From positions 930,001-994,000 of the forward strand of contig CAKMXJ010000002.1 of the NCBI GenBank assembly GCA_928724745.1: 64,000 nt of DNA, given 5' to 3'. A model generated the notes under the pieces. The model was given only the letters and a program-made list of their open reading frames with translations, had not been told where the DNA came from and ran no database searches. The stretch is from Anthracocystis setariae (lineage: Eukaryota > Basidiomycota > Ustilaginomycetes > Ustilaginales > Ustilaginaceae). Positions 10,434-20,013 of the stretch are shown here, piece after piece (position 1 is the first letter of the stretch; each line of letters starts with the position of its first letter). A program made the position numbers and the translations under genes.

Positions 10434-12246
10434 ATGAGCTCACCACTTAAGGATGTCTCTGCAAATCTGCGCGACATGAAGCTCGGCACTTCGCCCACGA
10501 AAGGAAATTCCATCAAGTCCGGAGTGGGTAGGCTTGCTTCATCGAGGAAAGACTGTCTCGACTCGGTGCCTGTTTCTTCCGCCGATCTCAAGGTCGGCAT
10601 CACAAGGGACTGGCAAGGTCCAGACAAGGCATTGAAGCCAAAGGTAGCAGCCAGTATTTCTGTAAGTAGAAACCAACTACAACGAACGACGCTTTTAGAC
10701 AAGACGTATTGACACCAGCCTCTCTACTGTTATGTATGGATGAAATGGAACAGCGCGGCGACCGCTATATCCCGAACCGAGAGCTGAAGCGATCCACGAC
10801 TTCTCACCCGCATACGGATGCTGATGGCGATACAACCCGATCGCAGATGTCTGGCGATGCCACCGATCCCAACATCGCTGCCAACATCGCTGCAGCCAAT
10901 GCCAACCCCACCGATCTCGATGGGCATTCCTTGTTTGATGATTCGATCTCCTCCGAAGCCTCTCAGAGGATCCTGTCCTTCTCTGCGGCACCGCCAAGCT
11001 CGTTGGCCAATCCGGACGTGCGAAGTCGATACGCGATGACGAAGCCCAAGTCGAACTTACCGAGCAGTCTGCAGAGCGCCGGACGGCGACGAATCCCAAC
11101 GACCGCGGAGAAGACCTTGGACGCACCCAGCATGGTGGGCGACTTTTACTACAACCTGCTGGACTGGTCGTCGACCAATATGGTGGCAGTGGCGCTACAG
11201 ACCAGCGTGTGGATCTGGAATGGTAACACAGGTGATGCAAGTGCGCTGCTCGATACATCGTCGCAGCCAGAGAAGGTGGGCGGAGGAGGACTGATTACTG
11301 GATTGCGTTGGGATGCAGATGGTAATATCCTGGCTGTTGGTTTGGAAGGCGGGTTCGTGCAGATTTGGGATGTGGAGAGCGCGACGCGGATGCGTACGTT
11401 GAAGCCGAGCGGCGATGGAGGTGCTGACCATGCGTCGGTCAATGTCGCGGCTTGGGCGCCGGATGGAACGCTGAATGCGGGTTTCCAGAGCGGTATCATC
11501 CGAGAGTATGACGTTCGACAGCGGGACGCGGTGACGAGGACGTTGGAGAAGGCGCATCACGGACCGGTATGCGGCATGGAGTGGCGGTCCGACAGTGCTC
11601 TGATGGCTTCGGGCGGCAACGACAATGTGGTCAAGGTGTGGGATCGCCGCACCTCGGTCGCTAAGATGCGAAAGGAGAACCACCAAGCAGCAGTCAAGGT
11701 AAGTCGGACCCTCTCACCATCTCCCTAACTAACACTGATTCGACTAGCCGCTAACCCTGTTTCACTCTTTATTTCACGCTTCGATCTTTGAAGGCGTTGG
11801 CTTGGTGTCCGCATAATTTGAGCCTGTTGGCTACGGGAGGAGGTACGAGCGACCGCAACATCCACTTTTGGAACACGACGCAGAATTCACGAACCATGAC
11901 GATCGCGACGGGTGCGCAGATCACTTCGTTGCACTGGGCACCGCACTACCGCGAGATCGTCTCCACCCACGGTCTCGGCACTACAGAGTCGAGCAAAGGC
12001 CTGATCAACATCTGGTCGCATCCGTCGGGTACAAAGGTGGCCGAGATCGAAGCGCACGAGAAGCGTGTGTTGCATTCGAGCCTCAGTCCCGACGGCGAGG
12101 TGCTGGCTACGGTGAGTGACGACGAAGAGCTCAAGCTGTGGAAGATCTTTGAGAAGCCCGCCGAGACGGCCAAGGTCGGCGCCAAGATGGCAGGTGGCTT
12201 CGGATCACATGGCTCTGGAGGTTCCAGTGTCCGAACCCTTCGTTGA
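10434..12246 (+). CDS. CDC20: APC/C activator Cdc20 (WD40)
   Basis: Three exons, 10434-10661, 10754-11698 and 11794-12246, give 541 residues. All introns are GT..AG and phase 0. Exon 2 opens with the C-box (DRYIPNR, ~79-85) that docks activators on the anaphase-promoting complex. A Mad2-interaction-like RILSF follows near 148. The WD40 propeller begins around 197 (TLDAPSMVGDFYYNLLDWSS). Blades such as ASGGNDNVVKVWD and LATGGGTSDRNIHFWNT match Cdc20 better than Cdh1; the ALAWCP and WAPHYREI wording is typical of Cdc20. The protein targets securin and mitotic cyclins for degradation and is held by the spindle checkpoint. The C-terminus ends in Leu-Arg rather than the usual Ile-Arg tail. MCM4 follows on the same strand. 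Confidence 0.93.
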
Positions 12247-12457
12247 ATTGGACCGTTGCACTGTTGGCATAAACCATCATGTTAAGCCCGCCCTTAAACC
12301 AAAATATCATTGTTGTGATTGTTGCACACCATTCCCTGAATGTGAATCGTTCCTTGTTCCAGGTTTGTCTGCTCGCCGCCCAGGTTTGGTGAAGAGCGCG
12401 CGTTGAAAGCAAGAAGGCGAGTTTCGGGACGTGTCGCGTAAATTGGGCTTTCCATTT

Positions 12458-12463
12458 ACGCGT
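12458..12463. promoter_or_regulatory. MCB-type element (ACGCGT) upstream of MCM4
   Basis: ACGCGT is the core site for MBF, which drives G1/S genes including MCM genes in yeasts. It sits about 530 bp before the MCM4 start codon. Function is inferred. Confidence 0.45.
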
Positions 12464-12492
12464 CGAGCATTTTATTACTGGATTTGTGAAGC

Positions 12493-12505
12493 TTTGGCGC
12501 GCCAA
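12493..12505. promoter_or_regulatory. E2F-like palindrome upstream of MCM4
   Basis: TTTGGCGCGCCAA matches the animal/plant E2F consensus TTTSGCGC on both strands. It lies 30 bp from the MCB site. Fungi normally use SBF/MBF in place of E2F, so use of this site is an open question. Confidence 0.4.
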
Positions 12506-12765
12506 CCGCGTTGCGAGCAGAAAATTTCCAACAACAAAAGGCACTGCAGCTGTGTTGTCTGTAGTCGCCTTTGCAAGCAAATCAAAGTGGTTGAGGCACT
12601 GGACGAGCGGAAAACCACGAAAGCACGCTTGGCTTGCAAACGCAAGAAAGCAGCTCAGCCTGAGTGTCACGCCGACTTGGTTTGCGAAAAGCGTGTGCAA
12701 CACACACACACACACTCACTCCAACACCCATCGCTTCCACTCTTTTGTTGTGCTTCTCTGCAAAA

Positions 12766-12818
12766 CGAGTCGAGTCGAGTCGAGTCGAGAGCGAATCAAA
12801 GCAAAGCAAAGCAAAGCA
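12766..12818. repeat. Adjacent pentanucleotide repeats CGAGT and AAAGC
   Basis: Four-plus CGAGT units are followed within about ten bases by four-plus AAAGC units in the MCM4 leader region. Confidence 0.85.
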
Positions 12819-12992
12819 ACGCATATCTTTGACACCGTCCCTCCGTCCACAACCTCTTCTCCACATCCAACATCAGGCGTTGACACTCAGCCATCGCCCT
12901 TCACCCCGAACAACCAACTGGATCTGGAAACCGTTTGGTACCTACCCAGCCCGCTTTGCAAGGTGCACACGGTGCCCTGAACTCATAGAACC

Positions 12993-15900
12993 ATGTCGAC
13001 TCCAGGTGGACCTACCAGCGATATCGAGATGCGTGATGCCGAGTCACGCACACCTCTCGCACCAGCGTCCATCTCCAATCGAAGCCAGACAGGTGCATCG
13101 TCGCCACTCGCTTTCCCCTCGAGCAGTCCTCTCAAAAGCCAAGCATCGAGCGTGAGAGCACCCCCGAGCTCTCTTGCAGGTAAGTCTGATCCAAGAAGCA
13201 CATCCCAAACTCACCCGGATGCAGCGTTGACCATCTCGCCTTGCCTTTCTACATCTCGTCACTGTATGCAGCTTCCTCGCCCCTGCATTTCCCCACATCG
13301 TCACCGTCAGCCAGGACACCAAGAAGCCAGAGAACACCGACCGCCTCTGCGCGCCGCAACCCCAACGCAGAAAACCGCCTGCCTTCGAGCAGCAGTGGCA
13401 TCAGCCGTCTCGATGAACCTCTCTTTTTCCCTAGTTCTGGCGGAACCACGCCGCGTCACCAACGTCGAGGAGAAATCCACTCGTCCGTCGCTTTGTCATC
13501 CCCATCGCTGCTCAGGCGAAATCGCAACATCAACAACGCTGACAATGCCTCGAGTCAGATCGAAGGCGCTCCTGCTCGCGCTTCGTCCGTGTTCGGTGGC
13601 AGCCAGCCTGCCAATGATGGCCACAGTGATGCGCTCAGCTTCTCGCAGCACACACCCACATCCGATGCAGCAGCCACCGGCCAGGATGGTGTGTCCAAGG
13701 TGATCTGGGGTACCAATGTCTCGATCGGTGAGACGATGGACATGTTCCGCTCCTTCCTTCGTGGCTTCCGTCTCAAGTACAGGTGGGCTCACGCCAAGAA
13801 ACTTGGACAGCCTCTTCCTCCTGCCGCCACAGGCAATCCTGCTGAGGGCGAGCGTCTCGTATACGAGGGCTACCTTCGTCGCATGAGGATCACCGATCAG
13901 ACCAACCTCAACCTCCGCATCTCGGATCTCGAAGCATATCCTCCTTCAAAGAGGCTCAAGATGCAGCTCATCCGCTATCCGCAGGAAATGGTGCCCATCA
14001 TGGACCAGGTTCTCAAGGACGAGATGCTCGAGATGGCCTACGAAGATCAGAAGGAAGGACGAGAGGGCATGGGCGGCGACATGGGTCTCGCCGAGATCGA
14101 GCTCATGGAGACCAAGCTGTACAAGGTGCGTCCTTACGGCGCCGATGCCATCAACATGCGCGAACTCAACCCTTCCGACATCGACAAGCTCGTCACTGTT
14201 CGTGGTCTCGTCATTCGTGCAACGCCCATCATCCCCGAGATGAAGCAGGCCTTCTTCCGCTGTCTCGTGTGCAACCATACTGTTCCTGTCGAGATCGACC
14301 GAGGCCGCATCGCCGAGCCAGATCGATGTCCACGACAGGTGTGTAACCTGCAAGGCTCCATGTCACTCATCCACAACCGTTGTGAGTTCTCGGACCGTCA
14401 AGTGGTTCGCATCCAGGAGACTCCGGACGTCGTTCCCGATGGACAGACGCCTCACACTGTCAGCATGTGTGCCTACGACGAGTTGGTCGACGTCAGCAAG
14501 CCAGGTGACCGCGTCGAGATCACTGGTATCTTCCGAAGCACCCCCGTGCGTGTCAACCCGCGCCAGCGTAGTCTCAAGAGTCTGTACAAGACGTTTGTCG
14601 ATATCCTGCACATCAAACGCACCAACGGCAAGAGGCTCGGTGTGGACCTTTCCACGCGAGATGCATCCGAGCAGGCGGCTGGACCCGGCGCCCAAGCTGT
14701 CGGTGTCGGTGGTGAAGAAGACGACGAAGATGTCGAGGTCCAAGCCTCTGGCGCTGACGACGAGGAGGTTCCTCAAAGCCAAGATCTCGAGGACAAGTTG
14801 CGCACGATCGCTGATCGTCCCGATGTCTACGAAGTGCTTTCACGCAGCTTGGCACCCAGCATCTACGAAATGGATGACGTCAAGAAGGGTATCCTGCTTC
14901 AACTCTTCGGTGGTACCAACAAGACCATCAGCACTGGCGGCGGGGGTGGAGGTCCTCGATACCGTGGTGACATTAATGTGCTCATGGTGGGTGATCCCGG
15001 TATCGCAAAGAGTCAGATCCTCCAGTATGTTCACAAGATCGCGCCGCGAGGTGTATACGCCTCGGGTAAGGGCTCGTCCGCGGTGGGTCTTACAGCTTAC
15101 GTGACGCGTGATCCGGACACCAAACAGCTTGTGCTCGAGTCCGGTGCATTGGTACTGTCCGATGGCGGTGTCTGCTGTATCGACGAATTCGACAAGATGT
15201 CGGAAGCTACGCGCAGTGTCCTGCACGAAGTGATGGAGCAGCAAACGCTCAGTATCGCCAAGGCCGGTATCATTACGACGCTGAATGCACGTGCCTCGAT
15301 CCTGGCCGCTGCCAACCCTACAGGCTCGCGCTACAACGTCAACCTTCCGATCACCAAGAACATTGATTTGCCTCCCACGCTCATCAGTCGATTCGACCTG
15401 GTCTACCTTGTTCTCGACAAGATCGACGAGGCCAACGATCGTCGGCTCGCTCGCCACCTTGTGAGCCTTTACCTGGAGGACAAGCCAGACACGGGAGGCA
15501 AGGACGTGCTGCCGATCGAGACGCTGACGGCGTACATCTCGTATGCACGAAACCGCATCCAGCCCGTGATCACCAAGGAGGCAGGGGACGCGCTTGCGGC
15601 GCGCTACGTGGAGCTGCGAAAGGTGGGTGAAGATCCACGCAACGCTGAGCGTCGTATCACTGCCACTACGCGACAGCTCGAGTCGATGATTCGACTCTCG
15701 GAAGCACATGCGCGCATGCGCTTCGCGGACGAGGTGGTGGTAGCTGATGTCGAGGAAGCTGCGCGTCTGATCCGCGAGGCAGCGAAATCTTCGGCCACCG
15801 ACCCTCGAACGGGTCTGATCGACTTGGACCTTATCAACACGGGTCGATCGTACCACCAGCGCAAGCTCGCGGGTGATCTACGACGCGAGTTTCTGCAGCT

Positions 15901-16135
15901 GCTCGACGAGATGGGCAGCACCTCTGGTAGGGCTACCTCTCCGTCGGGACCGTCATCGACGGCGCCGACAAAGGCGGTTCGGTATGTGGATCTTGCCAAG
16001 GCGCTCAACGACCAGTCGTCGGTGCCGGTGGATCCGACTGATTTGTACGAGCTCGTTCGTACGCTGGAGAGCGAGGGTGTGGTCAAGACCGCCGGCGAGC
16101 GTGAACGCAAGACTGTGCGTCGCATCAGCTCGTAA
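12993..16135 (+). CDS. MCM4: DNA replication licensing factor MCM4
   Basis: Two exons, 12993-13179 and 13272-16135, with a 92-nt phase-1 intron, give 1016 residues. The first ~230 residues are Ser/Pro-rich with many SP/TP sites, as in the phospho-regulated N-terminus of MCM4. The segment VIWGTNVSIGETMDMFRSF is diagnostic for MCM4 rather than other MCMs. A C4 zinc finger lies near 392-434 (CLVCNH .. CPRQVC). The AAA+ core has Walker A (GDPGIAKSQ, ~636), Walker B (CCIDEFDKM, ~697) and the arginine finger (SRFDLVY, ~768). A winged-helix-like C-terminus completes the protein. It is one of six subunits of the MCM2-7 helicase, loaded at origins in G1. The length is normal and all key residues are present. 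Confidence 0.96.
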
Positions 16136-16608
16136 ACTGCCATGCCTCCCTCCGCTTTCTTACTCTCTCAATTGCTTCTACTCATCCTCGCTTGGTTTCC
16201 TGTGTCACTGTGTTCCTTTTCTCTTTCTCTCTCTCTCTCTCTCTTTCTCTCTCGGTCTGTCTCATCTTGTACCTATATATGAAGAATGATTACGTGCTCC
16301 CGTTCGCAAAGAGTGTCGTTGAGAAAGTGATCCGCAACATGCAGTAATTGAGCCTTTCGAAGTCGGATGCCACGCGACTGTGACTCAGGAACTCAGGGTC
16401 TGTCGAGGTGTGGAGGCCCATCCAGGAAATCACCTCGAAATGCTCGCTCGCACAGTCCAAGCGATGTTGGAATCCTGTCAAATTCGTCCATCCGCATCCA
16501 GACTCGGAACTTCGCTACACCCTCGATCATCTCCTCTCCCCTCTTCGAAACCCCACCGGGCGCTAGCATTGGATCCGATATCTTTTGTCAGACCCCCCCT
16601 TCGGCAGT
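16136..16608. other. MCM4-VTA1 spacer
   Basis: No gene. A CT-rich dinucleotide tract runs at about 16219-16253. The downstream 300 bp are probably the VTA1 promoter and leader. Confidence 0.6.
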
Positions 16609-18141
16609 ATGGACGAGCCACTCCCCAATCCTCCGGCCGAACTCAAGGTGGTGCTGCCGTTCGTTCAGCGAGCCAACGAGCTACGCACGGCCGACAAAGT
16701 GATCGCATACTGGTGCTGCTACTACGCAGCCCAGCTAGGTATCTCTGGCGATGCCAAAGCGAACGATGCCAAAATGTATCTACTCACGCTGATGGATACG
16801 CTCGAAGACCTCAAAGCCAAATTGGGAGATAACGATGCCGTGACCAACGATGCCGCCAGTTCTGCTTACGTGGAGAACTTTGCACTCAAGGTGTTTGTTG
16901 GTGCCGATAACGAGGATCGGTCGGGCAAGGCGACGAGGGCCACTGCAAAGAAGTTTCTCGCTGCTGGTCAGTTCATCGAGCTTCTCAAGATCTTCGGGAC
17001 GTTGGAACCCGAGATGCACGAGAAGATCAAGTATGCAAAGTGGAAGGCGGCCGACATCGCCAAGGCGTTTAAGGAGGGTAGGAAGCCGCAACCAGGCCCT
17101 GCATGTGGTGATCCGAAGCTGGACGTAGCCAGCGTTGAAGCTGCGATGGGACCTTCAGAGATAGTGAGTAAGGAGGAGGAAGAATATCTCGCTCGTGAGA
17201 TGGCCAAGCTGACGGCGGGAGCGCAGGAGGAGTCTACAGATGCGACCCAGGCCACTAGTGGCCTCGCCCCTGCAAGCAGCGAGGATATGTCCTGTGGTGG
17301 CAGCTCTACCAGTCAAAAGGCTGCACTCGCCCCAGCCTCGAGGAACGAGCCGAATCCTCTCGGTAGCGCATCGCTCGATGCTGAAGAAATGTGGAAGAGC
17401 AGCACCAATCCCGTCCAAGACCAAGACATGTCGCGTAGCTCGTCGGCACACCTGGACAGCTCGGAGCCTCCTCAGATGCCGAGCTCCAGCAGCTTTAACT
17501 CTGGTCGTGGCTCGGGGTCTAGCCCAAGACCGCTTCCGACCCCACCGCAGAGGGATGGTTTCCCTACGCCGCCGATCAGTGCGCATCAACACTTCAGCGG
17601 AGCGAGTCCAAGGTTGGAGCAGGGTGCTGGGCCTGGTGCGGCGCCGGCTTCTTTCTGGGGAACGACTGATGCGTCCAACGATCAGGTACCGTCCGTCGCT
17701 GCGTCTGATACGATGCTGCCGTCTGTGCCTTCGGATCACTCCGCACTGCCGTCGGTTCCGTCAGGACAACCGCCTTCCTCACTGGAAGATCATCCGGCTA
17801 TCGAAAGGATCAACCCTCCACGCTCGCCTACTGCTCCGAGCCTGCCTCCTACGCCAGGCGTCGGTGGTGCGCACGTGCCGTCTGCGCCCTCGTTCATCGT
17901 TGCACCTCCGCCCGTGACAAGGGTGATTTCGGCAACGGCAACTCAACCTCAACCTGTATCCGTACCATCGGCGCCTGCTGTTGTGGCTGCGTATCCGGAG
18001 AGCTTGGATGCGAGACTGTCGACACGCGTGCAGAAGTTGGCTAAGGGAGCAGCGAGCGCAGTTGACTTTGAGGATCTTGAAACTGCCCGCATTCAACTTC
18101 GCCAGGCACTTGATATTCTCGAAGGTAGGACTACGGTGTAA
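16609..18141 (+). CDS. VTA1: Vta1/LIP5 homologue, ESCRT Vps4 cofactor
   Basis: 510 residues from the ATG at 16609. The open frame upstream reaches only a TTG codon, so I take this ATG. Residues ~5-150 form the N-terminal tandem-MIT domain (LPFVQRANELRTADKVIAYW; AKKFLAAGQFIELLKIFG), which binds ESCRT-III subunits. A long disordered Ser/Pro-rich linker follows (~165-450). The last ~45 residues are the Vta1 C-terminal helical domain (RVQKLAKGAASAVDFEDLET .. ALDILEG), which dimerises and activates the ATPase Vps4 in multivesicular-body sorting. The linker is longer than in budding yeast, where Vta1 is about 330 residues. No introns are needed. Confidence 0.93.
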   Translation: MDEPLPNPPAELKVVLPFVQRANELRTADKVIAYWCCYYAAQLGISGDAKANDAKMYLLTLMDTLEDLKAKLGDNDAVTNDAASSAYVENFALKVFVGADNEDRSGKATRATAKKFLAAGQFIELLKIFGTLEPEMHEKIKYAKWKAADIAKAFKEGRKPQPGPACGDPKLDVASVEAAMGPSEIVSKEEEEYLAREMAKLTAGAQEESTDATQATSGLAPASSEDMSCGGSSTSQKAALAPASRNEPNPLGSASLDAEEMWKSSTNPVQDQDMSRSSSAHLDSSEPPQMPSSSSFNSGRGSGSSPRPLPTPPQRDGFPTPPISAHQHFSGASPRLEQGAGPGAAPASFWGTTDASNDQVPSVAASDTMLPSVPSDHSALPSVPSGQPPSSLEDHPAIERINPPRSPTAPSLPPTPGVGGAHVPSAPSFIVAPPPVTRVISATATQPQPVSVPSAPAVVAAYPESLDARLSTRVQKLAKGAASAVDFEDLETARIQLRQALDILEGRTTV

Positions 18142-18471
18142 TTCATCACGGGTTGGGGTTGGGTTAATGGCACACAAGTTGGCAAGTAAGGAGGATTGTG
18201 ATTGTGAATGTGAATGTGGATGTGTGTGTTTATTGTTGGGTGCAATGCATGTATGATGGTTTTGTCGGGTGAGCTTACACGTCTGCGTATGAAGGATTAG
18301 GGGAGGTTGAGTGTCGCGCTTCCGACGGACGCGTTAGGGGTCAGCGATGGTTCAAAAAGGGCAAGTGGAACAAGTGATTCGTCTATACGGACCAAGCTGT
18401 GTTGCACTTGTGCGTAGGCAAGGTTGGTCGTGAGCTCGGAGCGAACGTGAGTGAGTGAAACTACATGCGAA

Positions 18472-18557
18472 GTCGCCAGTACTTTTCTGACAGAATACCG
18501 TCGAGGTCGTGCGAGGTCGCCAGTATTTTTTGACAAAAGGTCGTCCAAGTTGTGAGT
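18472..18557. repeat. Two-copy tandem repeat, period ~43
   Basis: The units begin GTCGCCAGTA at 18472 and GTCGCCAGTA at 18515. They diverge internally; both share a run of T followed by TGACA. Confidence 0.75.
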
Positions 18558-18889
18558 GTTCAGGGAAGAACGTAGGGTTTCGTCGTGGGGTGTCCGGGAA
18601 GGTTTTAGGTCTCGCGGGAGATGCGCGAGCTGGCAAGATCAAGGCTCCCCGGCGAGCGCCGCGCGGCGGGCGCTGACTCGTCGTGGCGGGGCGCTGGCTC
18701 CCCGGGCAGCGCGATGTCTGCGTGGCAGGCGCGCGGCGACGAGCTAGCGCCCGGGCTCCCGGGTGCACTCGTTGGCAGCGATGGTGCTCCGACGGACCCG
18801 GTAGCGCGGTAGTTAGCAGTCCTACGACTTCGTCAGCGCGATGTCGGTAACGCTCCTCCGATATCGATCGCGCCCTATGCCCACGACCA

Positions 18890-18905
18890 CCCCCCCCCCC
18901 CCCCC
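18890..18905. repeat. Poly-C tract (16 nt)
   Basis: Homopolymer C run followed by GGG, at the end of the GC-rich block. Confidence 0.9.
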
Positions 18906-19101
18906 GGGTCTTTCCAACGAAGAAAGACGGTTAGCCATCGTTGATTTTACGAGGATCTCTGTCGAATCTTCATGTTCGCGCTAAGAAATATGCTTTAAAC
19001 CCCACCAGACGTTTGTGTTCACTTGGCTGCCGTATCACAGCGGGATCAAATCGGTGCTTTCTGTCGTGAGCGTGAGTCCAACCTTGCCGTCATCGGGAAT
19101 G

Positions 19102-19178
19102 AAAACCCATTATTGCGTGTAGAAAACCCGCCGCGAATTGTGCAAACCCAACGTTGCGTGTAGAAACCCGTCGTCGGG
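19102..19178. repeat. Two-copy tandem repeat, period ~41
   Basis: Units share TTGCGTGTAGAAA-ACCCG and start near 19102 and 19143. Confidence 0.7.
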
Positions 19179-19328
19179 TTTGTGGAACCAACAGCTGTCA
19201 CTGTGCTCATCTTGCTGGGAACGTCTCATTTCGTTGCAGATCCAACCCTATGCTTGTGTTTTTGCTGGTGATGGTGCTTCTAACCCAGCAGGTATTCCGA
19301 GGCAGTTGGTCCTCACGGTATCATTCGG

Positions 19329-19438
19329 GAGGCTCGGTTGATTCGGTATGAGGCTCGGTTGGTTCGGAATGAGGTTCGGTGGATTCCGTGTGCCACGGTT
19401 GATTCGGTGTGACACGGTTGATTCGGTATGAGGTTCGG
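19329..19438. repeat. Minisatellite, 19-21 bp unit, ~5.5 copies
   Basis: Imperfect units of the type GAGGCTCGGTTGATTCGGTA lie head to tail: three of 21 bp, then two of 19 bp, then a partial unit. Confidence 0.85.
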
Positions 19439-19564
19439 GGCGATCTGAGGTTTCGGGGGGTATCGAATTTTGCGCTCAAAGTTTACCTTGGTGTTACGGG
19501 AAGCTAAGAATGTATGTCATGCCTTCACAATTCGAGTCGATAATGGCATTATAGCAGTCGATAT

Positions 19565-19603
19565 GGCAAGCTCGCCGTCGAGGTTGGCAAGCTCGCCGTC
19601 GAG
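19565..19603. repeat. Direct repeat, 18 bp, period 21
   Basis: GGCAAGCTCGCCGTCGAG occurs twice, exactly 21 bp apart, matching the period of the nearby minisatellite. Confidence 0.85.
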
Positions 19604-20013
19604 CATGGTGGATAGAGTCAGTCTACAGTCCCATCCTAGGACGGTGCAATTCTGCTGCATGTGTCTGTTCATCGGCAAGATTCGCACTTTCTGACACAAG
19701 ACAGTACACATTAGACCAAAGGGGCACAACAGCAGCGTAGCAATAGCTCGCACGAGATTGTCAACACGAATCAACCTCTTGTTCGTGCAAAACACACAAT
19801 CGGCTGATCCGGCGGATACCCTTGTCGCCATACATAAGCCCTCCCTTCCTCCCTCCCTCCCTCCCTCCCTCGCTCTAATATATCTCTACAGCAGTCAGTG
19901 AACAATTCGCGTCAAAGTCCCTTTCGCCGTGCAGCCGTGTCACACTCGTTTTCATCCTGGGGCGATTTCAGCTCAGGTATCTCGCACTCTTTTTCTTTTT
20001 CTTTTTTTTTTCC

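Larger units (their letters stand above)
12247..12992. other. Cdc20-MCM4 spacer with cell-cycle-like promoter elements
   Basis: No gene. It contains an MCB (ACGCGT), an E2F-like palindrome, a short CA run near 12702-12713, and two pentanucleotide microsatellites: CGAGT (12766-12789) and AAAGC (12798-12818). The second half is probably the MCM4 leader. Confidence 0.6.
18142..20013. other. Repeat-rich spacer of unusual composition
   Basis: No gene seen. It contains imperfect tandem repeats (listed separately), a very GC- and CpG-rich block (about 18640-18800), a C16 tract (18890-18905), and a CCCT tetranucleotide run (about 19850-19872). It may be the decayed remains of a mobile element, but no transposase or reverse-transcriptase reading was found. 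Confidence 0.6.

Noticed and set aside
18640..18810. GC-rich block as a possible gene
   Set aside because: The open frames are short, carry no domain and consist mainly of Ala/Arg/Gly from composition.
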